Shown in pieces: positions 38,354-46,316 of a stretch of 64,000 nucleotides of DNA. The DNA is from Sinomonas terrae (lineage in GTDB: Bacteria; Actinomycetota; Actinomycetes; Actinomycetales; Micrococcaceae): NCBI RefSeq assembly GCF_022539255.1, contig NZ_JAKZBV010000001.1, positions 682,001 to 746,000 on the forward strand, given 5' to 3'. Position numbers and translations under genes: made by a program. The notes beneath the pieces are model-generated. The model worked only from the letters and a program-made list of their open reading frames with translations, ran no database searches and was not told the DNA's origin. Position 1 is the first letter of the stretch. Every line of letters begins with the position of its first letter.

Positions 38354-39031
38354 TTAGCGGGAGCGCTGGCGCAGGCGCGGCATGTCGAGGATGACGACGG
38401 CGCGCGCCTCGAGGCGGATCCACCCGCGCTGCACGAACTCGGCGAGGGCCTTGTTCACGGTCTCGCGCGAAGCGCCGACGAGCTGCGCGAGCTCCTCCTG
38501 AGTGAGCTCGTGGGCCACGAGGACGCCGTCGGTCGCAGGGCGGCCGAAGCGGTCCGCGAGGTCGAGGAGGGCCTTGGCGACACGCCCGGGGACGTCGCTG
38601 AAGACGAGGTCGGAGAGCGAATCGTTCGTGCGGCGGAGGCGGCGGGCGAGGGCCTGGAGGAGCTGGGCCGAGACCTCGGGGCGGGCGCGGAGGAGGGCCA
38701 CGAGAGCATCATTCTTGAGGCCGGCGAGCCGCGTCTCGGACACAGCGGTCGCGGTTGCGGTGCGCGGAGCCGGGTCGAAGAGGGCCATCTCGCCGAACAG
38801 CTCGCCGGGGCCGAGGATCGCGAGGAGCGATTCGCGCCCGTCCGGCGAGGTGCGGCCGAGCTTGATCTTGCCGGAGACGATGAAGTACATCTGATCGCCC
38901 TGATCGCCCTCGCGGAACACCGAGGCACCGCGGGAGAGGTCGACCTCCGTGAGCTCATCGGTCAGAAGGCGGAAAGCCTCGTCGTCGAGAGTTGCGAAGA
39001 GCGGCGCACGGCGAAGTACCTCGATGTCCAA
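38354..39031 (-). CDS. Crp/Fnr family regulator (actinobacterial Crp, GlxR-like)
   Basis: A 225-residue cyclic-nucleotide regulator. The cAMP pocket is visible as GELFGEMALFDPAPRTATATA (about 77-97) and the HTH as LTQEELAQLVGASRETVNKAL (about 171-191). The sequence and the MDIEVLRRAPLF start match the Crp of actinobacteria, orthologous to corynebacterial GlxR, which controls acetate and glyoxylate metabolism among many genes. The start is TTG 39031 with GGAG six bases upstream. It could therefore act on the TGTGA-like site upstream of hyi. Confidence 0.92.
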   Translation of the reverse strand: MDIEVLRRAPLFATLDDEAFRLLTDELTEVDLSRGASVFREGDQGDQMYFIVSGKIKLGRTSPDGRESLLAILGPGELFGEMALFDPAPRTATATAVSETRLAGLKNDALVALLRARPEVSAQLLQALARRLRRTNDSLSDLVFSDVPGRVAKALLDLADRFGRPATDGVLVAHELTQEELAQLVGASRETVNKALAEFVQRGWIRLEARAVVILDMPRLRQRSR

Positions 39032-39149
39032 TTCAGTCTCCTAGTCAATAGCCAGTCCTAGCGCTGGGCCTCATTCTTCCAGACTTTGCAAGGGTTTGTG
39101 ACGAACGCGCCACCTCCGCCGCGCCCAGCTTGACCCCAGCACGCGCCGA

Positions 39150-39155
39150 TAGACT
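39150..39155 (+). promoter_or_regulatory. -10 box for leaderless marP-like gene
   Basis: TAGACT is followed by seven bases and the ATG at 39163, the same arrangement as before the PBP and DUF4177 genes. TTGACC lies upstream but at a short spacing. Confidence 0.4.
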
Positions 39156-39162
39156 GAGCGCA

Positions 39163-40347
39163 ATGTTCGACACGGCCTTCCTAGACCTCGTTCTCGTGGT
39201 GGTCCTGATCGGCTACCTCGTATATGGGGTCCGGGCGGGATTTCTCGTAAGCCTCGGCGGCATCATCGGTTTTCTGGTGGGTGGCGCTGCGGCCTTCTTC
39301 GCCGTGCCTCTCGTGAGCCAATGGCTCTCCGACAACTCATGGCGCGCTGCCGCCGTCGTCATCACGGCGATCCTCCTCATGGTCGCGGGCAACGCGGTGG
39401 GGACGACTCTCGGGCGGAAGGTGCGACGCAACATTCCGTGGAAGTCGTTCGGCGTGGTGGACCGGGTCCTCGGCGGGATCGCAAACGTCGCCGTCGCGGC
39501 GCTCGTCATGTCGATGCTGGCCTTCACGGTCTCGACCGTGGGGGTTCCGGTGCTGTCGCAGCAGCTCGCATCCTCCCGCGTGATCACCGCCATCAACGGG
39601 CTCACGCCGGACCCCGTCAAGGCTGAGGCAGCACAGCTGCGCGCGTTCGTCCTCGGCGACACGCTTCCCCGGATCATCGAGGGGATCGGTCCCCTCCGGC
39701 CCGTGCCGATCCCGCAGGAGAACACGGACTCGACGGCGCTCAGGACTGCCTCGACGTCGATCGTGCGGATCACCGGAACCGCGTATCAGTGCGGCCAGAA
39801 CCAGACGGGCAGCGGTTTCGTGGTGGCGCCGAACCGGGTCATCACGAATGCCCACGTCGTCGCAGGAGTGCAGGAGCCCGTCGTCGACCTTCAGGACGGA
39901 GGCGTCCGCACAGCCCGCGTGGTCTACTTCGATAGCGTCCACGACCTCGCGGTGCTCGCCGTCGACAACCTCCCGCTTCCGCCCCTCCGCCTCACGGGCA
40001 ACAGCCAAGGCGGAACCTCCGCGGCGTTCGGCGGCTACCCGCTCGGCGGTCCCTTCCAGATGCGGCCCGCCGCCATCCAAGGCACGACGACGGTGCTCGC
40101 CCCTGACATCTACGGCGCCAATGCGGTGCCGAAGGTCGTGTACCAGATCGCGGGCGACGTGCAGCAGGGAAACTCGGGCGGCCCGCTCCTGACCCTCGAC
40201 GGGTCCGTGACGGGGATCGTCTTCGCGAAGTCGGACAACACCACGAACGTGGGCTATGCGATCACGATGACCGAGGTGCGGCCTGTGGCGGACCAAGCCC
40301 CATCACTTTCCCAGCCGGTCCAGCCGGGGCAGTGCACGCGCAAGTAG
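39163..40347 (+). CDS. MarP-type membrane serine protease (CvpA + trypsin domains)
   Basis: A 394-residue protease. Four N-terminal membrane segments (about 5-125) form a CvpA-like domain, then a periplasmic trypsin fold with His231 (ITNAHVVAG), Asp261 (SVHDLAVL) and Ser338 (GNSGGPL). Cys210 and Cys391 match the disulfide pair known in M. tuberculosis MarP (Cys214-Cys395), which senses oxidative and acid stress and cleaves cell wall enzymes. The start is ATG 39163, apparently leaderless; a TTG start 33 bases upstream is in frame but would leave no room for the -10 box. Confidence 0.92.
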   Translation: MFDTAFLDLVLVVVLIGYLVYGVRAGFLVSLGGIIGFLVGGAAAFFAVPLVSQWLSDNSWRAAAVVITAILLMVAGNAVGTTLGRKVRRNIPWKSFGVVDRVLGGIANVAVAALVMSMLAFTVSTVGVPVLSQQLASSRVITAINGLTPDPVKAEAAQLRAFVLGDTLPRIIEGIGPLRPVPIPQENTDSTALRTASTSIVRITGTAYQCGQNQTGSGFVVAPNRVITNAHVVAGVQEPVVDLQDGGVRTARVVYFDSVHDLAVLAVDNLPLPPLRLTGNSQGGTSAAFGGYPLGGPFQMRPAAIQGTTTVLAPDIYGANAVPKVVYQIAGDVQQGNSGGPLLTLDGSVTGIVFAKSDNTTNVGYAITMTEVRPVADQAPSLSQPVQPGQCTRK

Positions 40348-40375
40348 GCCCGTTGTACGCCACGCCCGAGGAGCT

Positions 40376-40407
40376 CAGCCACGGTCAGGGCCCAGCCACG
40401 GTCAGGG
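40376..40407. repeat. 15-bp direct repeat between marP-like gene and aroQ
   Basis: CAGCCACGGTCAGGG occurs at 40376-40390 and 40393-40407. It lies in the 69-bp gap between converging genes, where no hairpin terminator is obvious. Confidence 0.6.
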
Positions 40408-40416
40408 TGCAGAGCC

Positions 40417-40896
40417 TCAGACGTTGCGGTCGCGCGTGAGCTCCGCGAGGTAGTCGATCGCGAAGCGGTAGCCCAGCGGGCCCGCGCCGGCGATGACGGC
40501 CCGGCACACGTCGCTCAGGTAGGAGTGGTGCCGGAAGGGCTCGCGGGCGTGAACGTTCGTGATGTGCACCTCGACGGCGGGCAGCTCGACGGCTGAGATC
40601 GCGTCGCGAATTGCGACCGACGTATGCGTGTACGCTCCCGCGTTGATCACGAGGCCGAGGGCGGCCTGCCGCGCCTGGTGGATCGCGTCCACGAGGGCAC
40701 CTTCGTGGTTCGACTGCACGAAATCGCATTCGAGCCCGTGGGCGTCGGCCGCTCCAGCACAGAGCCGTTCGATGTCGCCGAGGGTGGCGGTCCCGTATTT
40801 CTCGGGCTCGCGCGTGCCGAGGAGGTTCAGGTTCGGGCCGTTCACCACGAGGATGCTCGAGCGGGCAGGGGCGGGGGAGACAGTGGGCTCGGTCAT
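40417..40896 (-). CDS. aroQ: 3-dehydroquinate dehydratase, type II
   Basis: Dehydrates 3-dehydroquinate to 3-dehydroshikimate in the shikimate pathway. The 159-residue protein shows VVNGPNLNLLGTREPEKYG (with the catalytic Arg and Tyr of the lid), VINAGAYTHTSVAIRDA, and EVHITNVHAREPFRHHSYLS. The start at ATG 40896 gives the normal type II length plus a short Pro/Ala tail; a longer in-frame reading to 41124 has no family similarity. It stands apart from other aro genes. Confidence 0.95.
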   Translation of the reverse strand: MTEPTVSPAPARSSILVVNGPNLNLLGTREPEKYGTATLGDIERLCAGAADAHGLECDFVQSNHEGALVDAIHQARQAALGLVINAGAYTHTSVAIRDAISAVELPAVEVHITNVHAREPFRHHSYLSDVCRAVIAGAGPLGYRFAIDYLAELTRDRNV

Positions 40897-41148
40897 GGTT
40901 CCGATCCTAAGCCGGGCAGGGCGTTGCCGGATGCCGATAGGAGGCCTACCCTTGACGCAGGTCCCCGGGGGACAGAGGGACCGGCACCCTATCCTCGACG
41001 AGGTCTCGGAGTCGCATCGGCGTCTACCCGGTGAAGCTGGGCATCGTGTCGCGCCGTCCGCTCTCGGCGTGCGCTCGGCGCGCGCCAGCCACCCGCCGTC
41101 GTCCGCGCTGGACGGGCCCGGCACGCACCTCTTGCGAGGAGCACCCCC

Positions 41149-42084
41149 ATGTCATTCCCACCCCATCGGCGCCGTCTCGCCGTCGTCGTCGCTCTGGCCG
41201 GCCTGCTGATCGGCCTCTTCGGAACGGCGCCCGCCCAGGCGTCCGACACCGATGACCACTCCGCCCCGGTCACCTGGAAGGTCCTCGTCGGCGAGCAGTC
41301 CCCAGACATGGCCATTCAAGGAATGAGCTTCCTTCCGGGCAGCATCACGATCGACCAGGGCGATTCGATCAACTTCGTCGCCAACAGCGCAGAGATCCAC
41401 ACGGTGAGCTATGGGACGCCACCCGTCCCGCCCACGACCGTCAACAATGTCCTCGCGGACGCTGTGCCGCGCGTTGGAGGCCCTGTCTTCAATCCGAATG
41501 CCCAGTGGACCAATTCTGGGATCATCACCACGATGCCGTCGCCGGAATTCCCTTCAGTGACGTCGTACGTGCAGAAGTTCACCACCCGTGGAAACTTCAC
41601 CTTCTACTGCCTCATTCACGGACAGATGATGTCCATCACCGTGCACGTCCACGGCCCGCACGCCTCCTACCCGCACACGCAGGCCTACTACGATCAGCAG
41701 GCTGCGGAGCGGACCGAGCAGATCATCGCCGACGGCAAGGATCTGTGGGAGGACACAGCGGACAAGGCAACTCCGACGCACGTCTACGTTGGGGCGAGCG
41801 ACGGCATGGCCATGATCATGCGGTACATCTGGCCTCGTGACGTGGTGCAGCCCGGAACGACCGTGACGTTCGACATGAGCGCCAACCAAACGTTTGTGCC
41901 GCACACCGTGACGTTCACGACCCTTCAGCAGAACGGCAAACTCGTTGATTCCGGGACGATGCTGCCAGCGATTGCGGGAGGGCCGTCGACCTTCTCCGTC
42001 ACGTTCACCCAGAGTGGGACGTGGAACTACTTCTGCCAGTTCCATGACGGCATGGGGATGGTCGGCAGCGTGACTGTGCGCTGA
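41149..42084 (+). CDS. Secreted two-domain blue copper protein (cupredoxin)
   Basis: A 311-residue secreted protein. Signal peptide about 1-31 (RRR, hydrophobic core, AQA). Two plastocyanin-like domains follow. Domain 1 has HTVSYG and FYCLIHGQM; domain 2 has VPHTVTF and YFCQFHDGM. Each has the full type 1 copper set His, then Cys-x2-His-x2-Met. It may pass electrons outside the membrane or bind copper; there is no adjacent oxidase. The 252 bases before it hold no other gene and no promoter I can define. A strong terminator follows. Confidence 0.88.
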   Translation: MSFPPHRRRLAVVVALAGLLIGLFGTAPAQASDTDDHSAPVTWKVLVGEQSPDMAIQGMSFLPGSITIDQGDSINFVANSAEIHTVSYGTPPVPPTTVNNVLADAVPRVGGPVFNPNAQWTNSGIITTMPSPEFPSVTSYVQKFTTRGNFTFYCLIHGQMMSITVHVHGPHASYPHTQAYYDQQAAERTEQIIADGKDLWEDTADKATPTHVYVGASDGMAMIMRYIWPRDVVQPGTTVTFDMSANQTFVPHTVTFTTLQQNGKLVDSGTMLPAIAGGPSTFSVTFTQSGTWNYFCQFHDGMGMVGSVTVR

Positions 42085-42112
42085 CCAAATCTTCCTCGGA
42101 AGCCGCATTGAT

Positions 42113-42150
42113 CGTCGCCTCCCGCGGGCTGCAACCCGCGGGAGGCGACG
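42113..42150. terminator. Bidirectional terminator, cupredoxin / DeoR genes
   Basis: CGTCGCCTCCCGCGGG (42113-42128) and CCCGCGGGAGGCGACG (42135-42150) form a perfect 16-bp stem with a 6-base loop; CCTTATT follows on the + strand. Confidence 0.85.
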
Positions 42151-42174
42151 CCTTATTGGGCTAGACGGAATCCG

Positions 42175-42939
42175 CTAGGCGACGCGGACGGAAGGGATGC
42201 GTTCCCGCAGATAGCCGAGGGCCGGGGCAGGAAGCCCGTGGTCCGTGACGAGGCAGTCTGCCTCGTCGAATCCGCAGATGCTGCCGATTCCTTGGACGCC
42301 CCACTTGCTGTGATCCGCAACGACGACGAGACGCCGAGATGAGGCCGCGAACGCCTGATTTGTCTCCGCCTCGAGCAGATTGGGCGTCGTGAAGCCAGCG
42401 CGCTCGTCCATCCCATGGACGCCGAGGAAGAGCAGATCGAGATGCAGGTGCCGAATGGACGACGTCGCGAGCGGACCTACGAGGGCGTCCGACGGCGTTC
42501 GCTCACCGCCCGTGAGGAGCACGGTCGAGCCGGACGACGACGTGTCGAACGCCTCCATCACGCGCACCGAGTTGGTGAGCACCGTGATCCGCGGGCCCGT
42601 CGAGAGTGCCTGGGCGAGCATCCACGTCGTGGACCCTGCCGTGATGCCGACCGCCATCCCCTCCGTCACGAGGCTCATCGCCTCCCGTGCGATCGCTGCC
42701 TTCTCTTCGAGCCGCTGAGTCGACTTGAGCGCGAAGCCCGGCTCATGCGTGCCCACCTCGCCCTGGATCATCACGCCGCCATGCACGCGGGTGAGCAGGC
42801 CGGAATCACTCATGGCGTCGATGTCCCGGCGGACTGTCACGGCGGAGACTCCGAGCCGATGGGCCAGATCGGCGACCTTCACGACGCCCTCTCGGTGGAC
42901 GGCGTCGAGGATGGCTGACTGACGTGCGGCGGCGAGCAT
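42175..42939 (-). CDS. DeoR family transcriptional regulator
   Basis: A 254-residue sugar-operon repressor. The N-terminal DeoR HTH shows VVKVADLAHRLGVSAVTVRRD and the GLLTRVHGG wing; the C-terminal DeoRC domain shows GITAGSTTWMLAQAL and DLLFLGVHGMD. A sugar phosphate ligand is expected. It starts two bases after the downstream permease gene ends, so it is the last gene of the importer operon. The matching boxes before the binding protein and beta-galactosidase genes (46244 and 48426) are likely its targets. Confidence 0.9.
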   Translation of the reverse strand: MLAAARQSAILDAVHREGVVKVADLAHRLGVSAVTVRRDIDAMSDSGLLTRVHGGVMIQGEVGTHEPGFALKSTQRLEEKAAIAREAMSLVTEGMAVGITAGSTTWMLAQALSTGPRITVLTNSVRVMEAFDTSSSGSTVLLTGGERTPSDALVGPLATSSIRHLHLDLLFLGVHGMDERAGFTTPNLLEAETNQAFAASSRRLVVVADHSKWGVQGIGSICGFDEADCLVTDHGLPAPALGYLRERIPSVRVA

Positions 42940-42941
42940 GG

Positions 42942-43856
42942 CTACCCCTTGCTCGCGCCGAGCGTCAGGCCCGCGACGAACTGGCGTTGGAGGACGAGGT
43001 AGATCACGAGCGTCGGGATGACCGTGATGGTCGCGCCGGCGGCCAGCAGGTTGTAGTTGCTCAGGAACACGCCTTGGAGGTTGTTGATGGCGGTTGTGAC
43101 AGGGAGGCGGTCACCGCTCTGGATGAAGAGGAGCGGCCAGAAGAAGTCGTTGTAGATGAAGATGACCTCGAGGGTCCCCAGCGCGGCAAAGGCCGGACGG
43201 CAAAGGGGCATGATGATGGACCAGTACTGCCGCCAGATGCCCGCACCGTCCACGAGGGCCGCTTCGGTGAGGTCCGAGGAGAGGGCCTTCATGTAGTTCG
43301 AGAGCACGAACGTGCAGAAGCCGATTTGGAAGGCCGTGTCAACGGCGATGACGGAGATGTAGGTGTTGAGCAGAGTTCCCGAGTCGCTGAACCAGTAGGG
43401 GAGGTTCAGGTGCTTGAACATCTGGAACAGCGGCGCGGCGAGGACCTGCGGGGGCAGCAGGTTTCCGGCCGTGAACAGGATGAGCAGGGTGATGTTGAAC
43501 TTCCAGTTCACGCGGCTCACGGCAAATGCCATGAGCGACGAGAAGAACAGTGTCAGCAGGACTGAAGGGACCGTGATGAGGGCGGAGTTCAAGAAGTACT
43601 TCGAGAAGCCGCCTTGGTTCCATGCAGCGATGAAATTGTCGAAGTTGTAGGGGCCCGCAAGGCTGAAGTAGCCATACTGGTTGGTCGAGGCGATGGGCCT
43701 CAGCGCGGTGTAGACGGACCATCCGAGCGGCAGGAGCCACATCGCCGCGAGGACAATGAGGATGAGGTGCGTGGCGTAGTGGCGCCTGGGCCGAGATCCA
43801 CCGATTCCCGTCGCCTTGGGGGCCTCCTTGATCGAAGGTGCTGCGATGACGCTCAT
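42942..43856 (-). CDS. Carbohydrate ABC transporter permease (MalG family)
   Basis: A 304-residue inner membrane permease with six predicted helices. The EAA loop reads EAALVDGAGIWRQYWSIIMPLCRP, which contacts the ATPase. It pairs with the upstream MalF-type permease (ATGA overlap) and the binding protein encoded before that. No ATPase gene is present; a shared MsiK-type ATPase elsewhere is usual in actinobacteria. The substrate is probably a beta-galactoside, judged from the GH42 enzyme in the same locus. Confidence 0.92.
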   Translation of the reverse strand: MSVIAAPSIKEAPKATGIGGSRPRRHYATHLILIVLAAMWLLPLGWSVYTALRPIASTNQYGYFSLAGPYNFDNFIAAWNQGGFSKYFLNSALITVPSVLLTLFFSSLMAFAVSRVNWKFNITLLILFTAGNLLPPQVLAAPLFQMFKHLNLPYWFSDSGTLLNTYISVIAVDTAFQIGFCTFVLSNYMKALSSDLTEAALVDGAGIWRQYWSIIMPLCRPAFAALGTLEVIFIYNDFFWPLLFIQSGDRLPVTTAINNLQGVFLSNYNLLAAGATITVIPTLVIYLVLQRQFVAGLTLGASKG

Positions 43857-44761
43857 TGCTCTTTCGCTTCCTTCCCGAAGGTGCGGGTCAGATAGAAGAT
43901 GATCGGCACGAGTGAGATGACGAGCAAGATGGTGGCGAGGGCGGAGCCGACGCCGATGACCTGCCCCTCGCCGACGAGGTTCTGAATGACGAGCGCGGAG
44001 ATGAGTTCGAGGCCGTTGGTCCCGCGGTTGATGACGTAGACGATGTCGAAGGCGCGGAGCGATTCGATGATGGTGATGACCACGATGACGATGTTGATGG
44101 GCCGCATGGCCGGGAAGACCACCCGGAAGAAGGTCTGGTACGCGTTGGCGCCGTCGATGGCCGCAGCCTCTTTGAGTGCTGGGTCCACGCCCTTGAGCCC
44201 CGCTAGATACAGGAGCATGACGTAGCCCGCGTGCCGCCATGTCGCGGCGACCAGGGCGGCCCAGATATTCACGTTGCTGTCGCCGAACCAATCCACGGCG
44301 GCGGGGGTGCCCGCTGTGCCGAGGAGGAAATTCAGGAGGCCGTGGTCGCGCTGGTAGAAGAGCTGCCAGATGGCGCCGACGAGGGCGAGCGAGAGCATGA
44401 CCGGAGCGAAGAAGATGCTCTGGTAGATGCGGCTCCCGCGGATCTGCTGGTCGAGGAGGACGGCGAGCAGGAGCCCGAGCGGGGTTGCGATGATCCCGAG
44501 GAAGAGGAGCCACAGGATGTTGTGCTGCACTGCGGGCCAGAACGGCGGGTAGTTCTGGGCAACGTATTGGTAGTTGGCCAGTCCCGCGGGGTGGATGTCG
44601 GTGAGATCGAGGCCGTTCCAGCGGGTGAAGCTGAGGCCGATGGAGAAGAGGGTGGGCAGCCAGACGAAGACGAGTTCGATCAGCGTCGGGATGGCCACCA
44701 TGGCGGTCAGGACGATCTTGTCGCGGGTCGAGAGGCGGCGAACCTTGCGGATTCTTGGCAT
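43853..44761 (-). CDS. Carbohydrate ABC transporter permease (MalF family)
   Basis: A 302-residue sugar permease with six helices. The EAA loop reads EAAAIDGANAYQTFFRVVFPAMRP. It begins 82 bases after the binding protein gene and overlaps the MalG-type permease gene by four bases. It serves the same importer. Confidence 0.92.
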   Translation of the reverse strand: MPRIRKVRRLSTRDKIVLTAMVAIPTLIELVFVWLPTLFSIGLSFTRWNGLDLTDIHPAGLANYQYVAQNYPPFWPAVQHNILWLLFLGIIATPLGLLLAVLLDQQIRGSRIYQSIFFAPVMLSLALVGAIWQLFYQRDHGLLNFLLGTAGTPAAVDWFGDSNVNIWAALVAATWRHAGYVMLLYLAGLKGVDPALKEAAAIDGANAYQTFFRVVFPAMRPINIVIVVITIIESLRAFDIVYVINRGTNGLELISALVIQNLVGEGQVIGVGSALATILLVISLVPIIFYLTRTFGKEAKEQ

Positions 44762-44843
44762 CGTGCTTCCTGCAGGGTTGGGCCGGCGCGGGCGGGAGTG
44801 GGCGTCCGCCCGCGCAGGCAGTCGCTGGGCTTCGGAGGGAGCT

Positions 44844-46163
44844 CTACTGGGCCGCGTAGAGCGACGCCGCCTGGGACTCTAGGTTCTTGATGTCCACGGT
44901 CCCGTCCTTGATGAAGGACTGAAGCGCCGGGATCATGACGTTGTTCGCCATGGCCGGGAGGGCGTCCCGGTCGAAGAACTGGCTGATGTGCTTCGCGTTC
45001 GCGATCGCATCGGCGCACTTCTTGTTGAGCGGGGTGAACTTGGAGGTGTCGGCACCCTTGGCCGTCGCGATGTTCGAGGAGTCGATGGAGTAGTAGGTGT
45101 TCTGGGCTTCCGGTGTTCCCATGAACTGCAGGAAGTCCTTGGCGGTCTGGTTCTGGCCGCCCTTCTTCGACAGCAGGAGGCCGTCGATAGGCGCCTCGAT
45201 CGCGTCCTGACCCTCGACCGCGATGGCAGGGAACGGGAAGAAGTCGATGTCGTCGAGGATCGTCTTGTCGGTGAACTGCTGCGTGACGAAGGAGCCGAGA
45301 AGGTACATGCCCGTCTTCTTCTGGCCGAGGAACTGGGCGGCATCCTGCCAGGTCTGGCCAAGGGCGCCGGGATCCTGGTAGGGCAGGAGCGCCTTCCAGG
45401 TGTCGAAGACAGCCTGCACCTTGGGCTGGTTCCAGGATTCCTTGTGCGCACACAGGTCCACGTGGAATTGGTAGCCGTTGAGGCGCATGTTGATGTAGTC
45501 GAAGGTGCCCATCGCGGGCCAGCCATCCTTGTCGGCGAAGCCGATGGGGATGATCCCGTCGCCCTTCATCTTGGCGGCGAGGGTCTTGAGCTCGTCGAAC
45601 GTCGTCGGGACCGCGTAGCCCTTCTCGCTCCAGAAGCTCTTTCGGTAGAAGAAGCCCCATGGGTAGTTGTAGTTCGGGACGAAGTACATCTTGCCGTCTG
45701 GCCCAGTCGAGGCCTTCTTGAGGGCGTCGGAGAAGTTCGAGCCGATCTGCTGCCATACGTCGTCGATGGGCGCCAGGAGGCCTTTCCCCGCGTAGTACTG
45801 CATGCGATAGCCGGCGAACCACGTGAACGCGTCGTCCGGGCTGCCCTCGAGGTAGGAGTTGATCTTGTTCTGGAAGTCATTGTGGGAAACGGTGTTCACC
45901 GTGACCGTCGCGCTCTCCTTCTTCTGGAAAGCGTCCACGACGGCTTGGTAGGCGCGCTTGGGAACATCGTCCGAGGCCGATGAGCCGAACGTGAGCGACT
46001 TGCTGGACCCGCCTGCAGGCCCCGCCCCACCGGTGCAGGCCGAGAGGAGCGGGACGCCTGCCAGACCGACGGCGCCGAGGCCGAGCGTCTTCAGGACAGT
46101 TCGTCGATCAATGGGTGGGAGAGGGCGGGAGGGGGAGAAGGAGGAACGGCTGCGAGTGTCCAT
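44844..46163 (-). CDS. Sugar ABC transporter substrate-binding lipoprotein
   Basis: A 439-residue extracellular binding protein of family 1. The signal segment has DRRTVLKTLG, a Tat-like motif, followed by a lipobox LLSAC with Cys43. The mature part has the family features VVDAFQKKESATVTVNTV and FYRKSFWSEKGYAVPTTFDEL. The ATG at 46163 has AGGAGA six bases upstream; a longer in-frame reading has no signal. It is the first gene of the importer operon. A CGAAAGTTTTTCG dyad and a GATCAG-type box lie upstream. Confidence 0.92.
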   Translation of the reverse strand: MDTRSRSSFSPSRPLPPIDRRTVLKTLGLGAVGLAGVPLLSACTGGAGPAGGSSKSLTFGSSASDDVPKRAYQAVVDAFQKKESATVTVNTVSHNDFQNKINSYLEGSPDDAFTWFAGYRMQYYAGKGLLAPIDDVWQQIGSNFSDALKKASTGPDGKMYFVPNYNYPWGFFYRKSFWSEKGYAVPTTFDELKTLAAKMKGDGIIPIGFADKDGWPAMGTFDYINMRLNGYQFHVDLCAHKESWNQPKVQAVFDTWKALLPYQDPGALGQTWQDAAQFLGQKKTGMYLLGSFVTQQFTDKTILDDIDFFPFPAIAVEGQDAIEAPIDGLLLSKKGGQNQTAKDFLQFMGTPEAQNTYYSIDSSNIATAKGADTSKFTPLNKKCADAIANAKHISQFFDRDALPAMANNVMIPALQSFIKDGTVDIKNLESQAASLYAAQ

Positions 46164-46243
46164 GATGTCTCCTGGGGTAGGCCGCGGATCGTCTGTGATC
46201 TGCGTCACATCATCGTGGCAGTCGTTCAAAAACGATCGGAAAA

Positions 46244-46258
46244 GATCAGGAACGAAAG
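46244..46258. promoter_or_regulatory. GATCAG-N-A-N-CGAAAG box before the binding protein gene
   Basis: GATCAGGAACGAAAG matches GATCAGAATCGAAAG at 48426-48440 at 13 of 15 positions, each 70-80 bases upstream of its gene. It overlaps the dyad CGAAA-GTT-TTTCG (46253-46265). Likely DeoR operator. Confidence 0.45.
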
Positions 46259-46316
46259 TTTTTCGCTTCCTTTCTTCCCTCTGGCCGTTCCTCCCCGCCC
46301 CCCGGCGGCTCGCGCC

